Assembly (NCBI GenBank): GCA_025603075.1 | Contig: MU626279.1 | Coordinates: forward strand, 101,952-165,951 | Source of the DNA: Neoconidiobolus thromboides FSU 785 | Lineage: Eukaryota > Entomophthoromycota > Entomophthoromycetes > Entomophthorales > Neoconidiobolaceae | Direction: 5' to 3' | Length of the DNA stretch: 64,000 bases | Part shown: positions 62,580-64,000 of the stretch, one piece after another | Layout of the letters: the number at the start of each line of letters is the position of its first letter | Position numbering within the stretch: the first letter of the stretch is position 1 | Made by a program: the position numbers and the translations under genes | The notes under the pieces: model-generated | The model's input: only the letters and a program-made list of their open reading frames with translations | Databases searched by the model: none | Told to the model about the DNA's origin: nothing

Positions 62580-62680
62580 GATGGGGTGTATTTTTTGTCT
62601 AAGAATCTCACTAATAGACTTTTCCACTCAAATAGCACAAAAAAATGGAAAAAGTGATGAAACCAGAAAACACCCCATAC
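62580..62680 (+). repeat. ~105-bp inverted-repeat element, copy 19
   Basis: Forward copy 28 bp after copy 18: ATGGGGTGTATTTTTTG start, ACACCCCAT end, core CTTTTCCACTCAAATAGCAC. Confidence 0.82.
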
Positions 62681-62784
62681 TTAATATCTAAGTATTGGTT
62701 AAGGTTATATTAATAAAAATAAGCAATAGTATGCTTTTTATTGTCAGTGAGTTATAATAAATGATAAAACACAATATCAGGTCG

Positions 62785-62950
62785 TTCGAAATGTCTCAGT
62801 ATAAATTCATGCCTATTAAAAATAGTTAGTTATTGCTTGCAACACCACTATAGAGTTTGGTTAAATATTCATTTTATAGTTAAAATTTACTATTGCAAGT
62901 AATAACTGACTATCCTTAATAGACATGAATTTATACTAAGATAATTTGAA
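62785..62950. repeat. Long hairpin inverted repeat (58-bp arms, 50-bp loop)
   Basis: Left arm 62785-62842 and right arm 62893-62950 are inverted copies that agree at most positions (shared blocks AGTATAAATTCATG and AGTTATT). The loop 62843-62892 is unrelated. Unlike the ~105-bp family and the 460-bp element. It could be a miniature element with long inverted repeats or a fold-back element; no target duplication was established. Confidence 0.8.
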
Positions 62951-64000
62951 CAATCTAATGTAAGCTTTAAAATGTGGAATATTTTTTATCAATTGCTCAC
63001 TTGCTATTTTAAATTTTAAAATTAAACTGTCAATCAGCATGATGGTGTAAATAGTTATAAATTATATCAATAGTTATCACACACTTGAGCTTAAACAAGC
63101 TGCATTAGTTAATTTTTAAATTTCAAAAAGTAATAAAGGTGGACAACATTTGGTAGAAAACATTCCTATGTATATACACTAATACTAGAATTTAAATTCT
63201 TAACGGTATTTTTAGAAACTGCTAATAATGAATTTATGTTTTTGACATATTTGAAAGTTTACTTAATTTAAACATAGTGGATACTACTAAATTTATATAG
63301 GTAAAATAAAAATCATTTCTAATTATTGTTTTAAAATAAATTATAAGGATAAAAGCAAGTTAAAAATAGCTTTTAAAATAGGTAATTCTATTATTTAAAT
63401 ATTAAGTTTGAGTTTCTAGTATGAATGCTTATACAAAACTTTATCCTATTACAAAACAGTGTGAGCAAGTCTATACCCTCTTAATTTATCATTTATGCTA
63501 TTTATAGAATTTACATAAATCCGTTTATTTGAATGTTTGTTCAATATAATAATATATTACTATGCCATAAAATATAAAAATATAAAAGCATATATAATTA
63601 TAGAATGATAAATATACTCAGTAAATAATAAATCGTTATTTATAACTAAACATTGTTATTTTTAAATTAATGAATAATAAAAATAAACAATGTGATTAAG
63701 GTTAATTTGATTGACACTTTAGTATTGACTTTTCTAGTTGATTTAATTATTATTATATTTTCATTATTCATCTTATGATACGAAATGATTTAAACTATAA
63801 TCTCATAATAGCATTTAAAAATAGATTCGAAATAGAAACCTGTTTCCAAATATCTCTGCTATGCCAGCTTAGTATATACAATATCAAACTAATAAAAATA
63901 AGTGGAATCAAAGCAATATATAAAGGATCAAACACCCAATTAGTTAATAAACAATTCAACTATTCGGTTTAATCAAATACTATGAAATCTTCCTTTTTAA
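62951..64000. other. Right-end intergenic region
   Basis: About 1 kb of AT-rich sequence. A 65-codon frame at 63775-63972 has an ATG but no motif or neighbouring exons and is not called. Confidence 0.4.

Overview
The window is a strongly AT-rich stretch of a fungal nuclear genome. Fungal hallmarks are a lanosterol synthase (ERG7), a Boi1/Boi2-type SH3-SAM-PH protein, a Tao3/Furry-type scaffold, an FSH1-type hydrolase, an Nrg1-like zinc-finger protein and yeast-like ubiquitin. Genes carry many short GT-AG introns, mostly 40-60 bp, often with the acceptor right after a T-rich run. That argues against a Saccharomyces-like yeast; an early-diverging or other intron-rich AT-rich fungus fits better. 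I cannot name the species. Gene models were assembled by hand by joining exons so that reading phase is kept; the coding lengths I added up divide exactly by three.

Layout: 1-1042, 3' part of a cytochrome P450. 1.7-7.9 kb, gene-poor: a tRNA-Ala, a 460-bp TG...CA element, a cluster of ~105-bp inverted-repeat elements, an Nrg1-like gene and a piggyBac-like miniature element. 8-45 kb, compact gene block: AT-hook nuclear protein, small coiled-coil protein, SDR oxidoreductase, four-segment membrane protein, Tao3/Furry, POL12, zinc-ribbon DnaJ, Sec7-PH Arf GEF, CK2 beta, tRNA-Ser, FSH1 hydrolase, Boi-like protein, Gyp1-like RabGAP, a bacterial-type histidyl-tRNA synthetase with a mitochondrial-like leader, a CS/Sel1 tail-anchored protein, SNRNP27, an FUBP-like KH protein and an arrestin. 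45-51 kb, repeat-rich: a second identical tRNA-Ala, a second 460-bp element and seven ~105-bp elements. 51-61.6 kb: coiled-coil gene, Nam8-like RRM protein, polyubiquitin (interrupted by 170 N) and ERG7. The right end holds more repeats and a hairpin element.

There is no gene-cluster logic as in bacteria; these are mostly housekeeping genes. A loose theme of polarity and membrane traffic runs through the block (Tao3, Boi, Arf GEF, RabGAP, arrestin, CK2). The most notable points are: (1) the bacterial-type HisRS whose N-terminal leader is hidden behind an intron; (2) at least 19 copies of a short inverted-repeat element, confined to gene-poor zones; (3) two inverted 460-bp elements each about 360 bp from an identical tRNA-Ala; (4) micro-exons, a start codon split by an intron, stopless introns with lengths divisible by three, and a possible 22-bp intron; (5) a ubiquitin gap whose stated size cannot be right.
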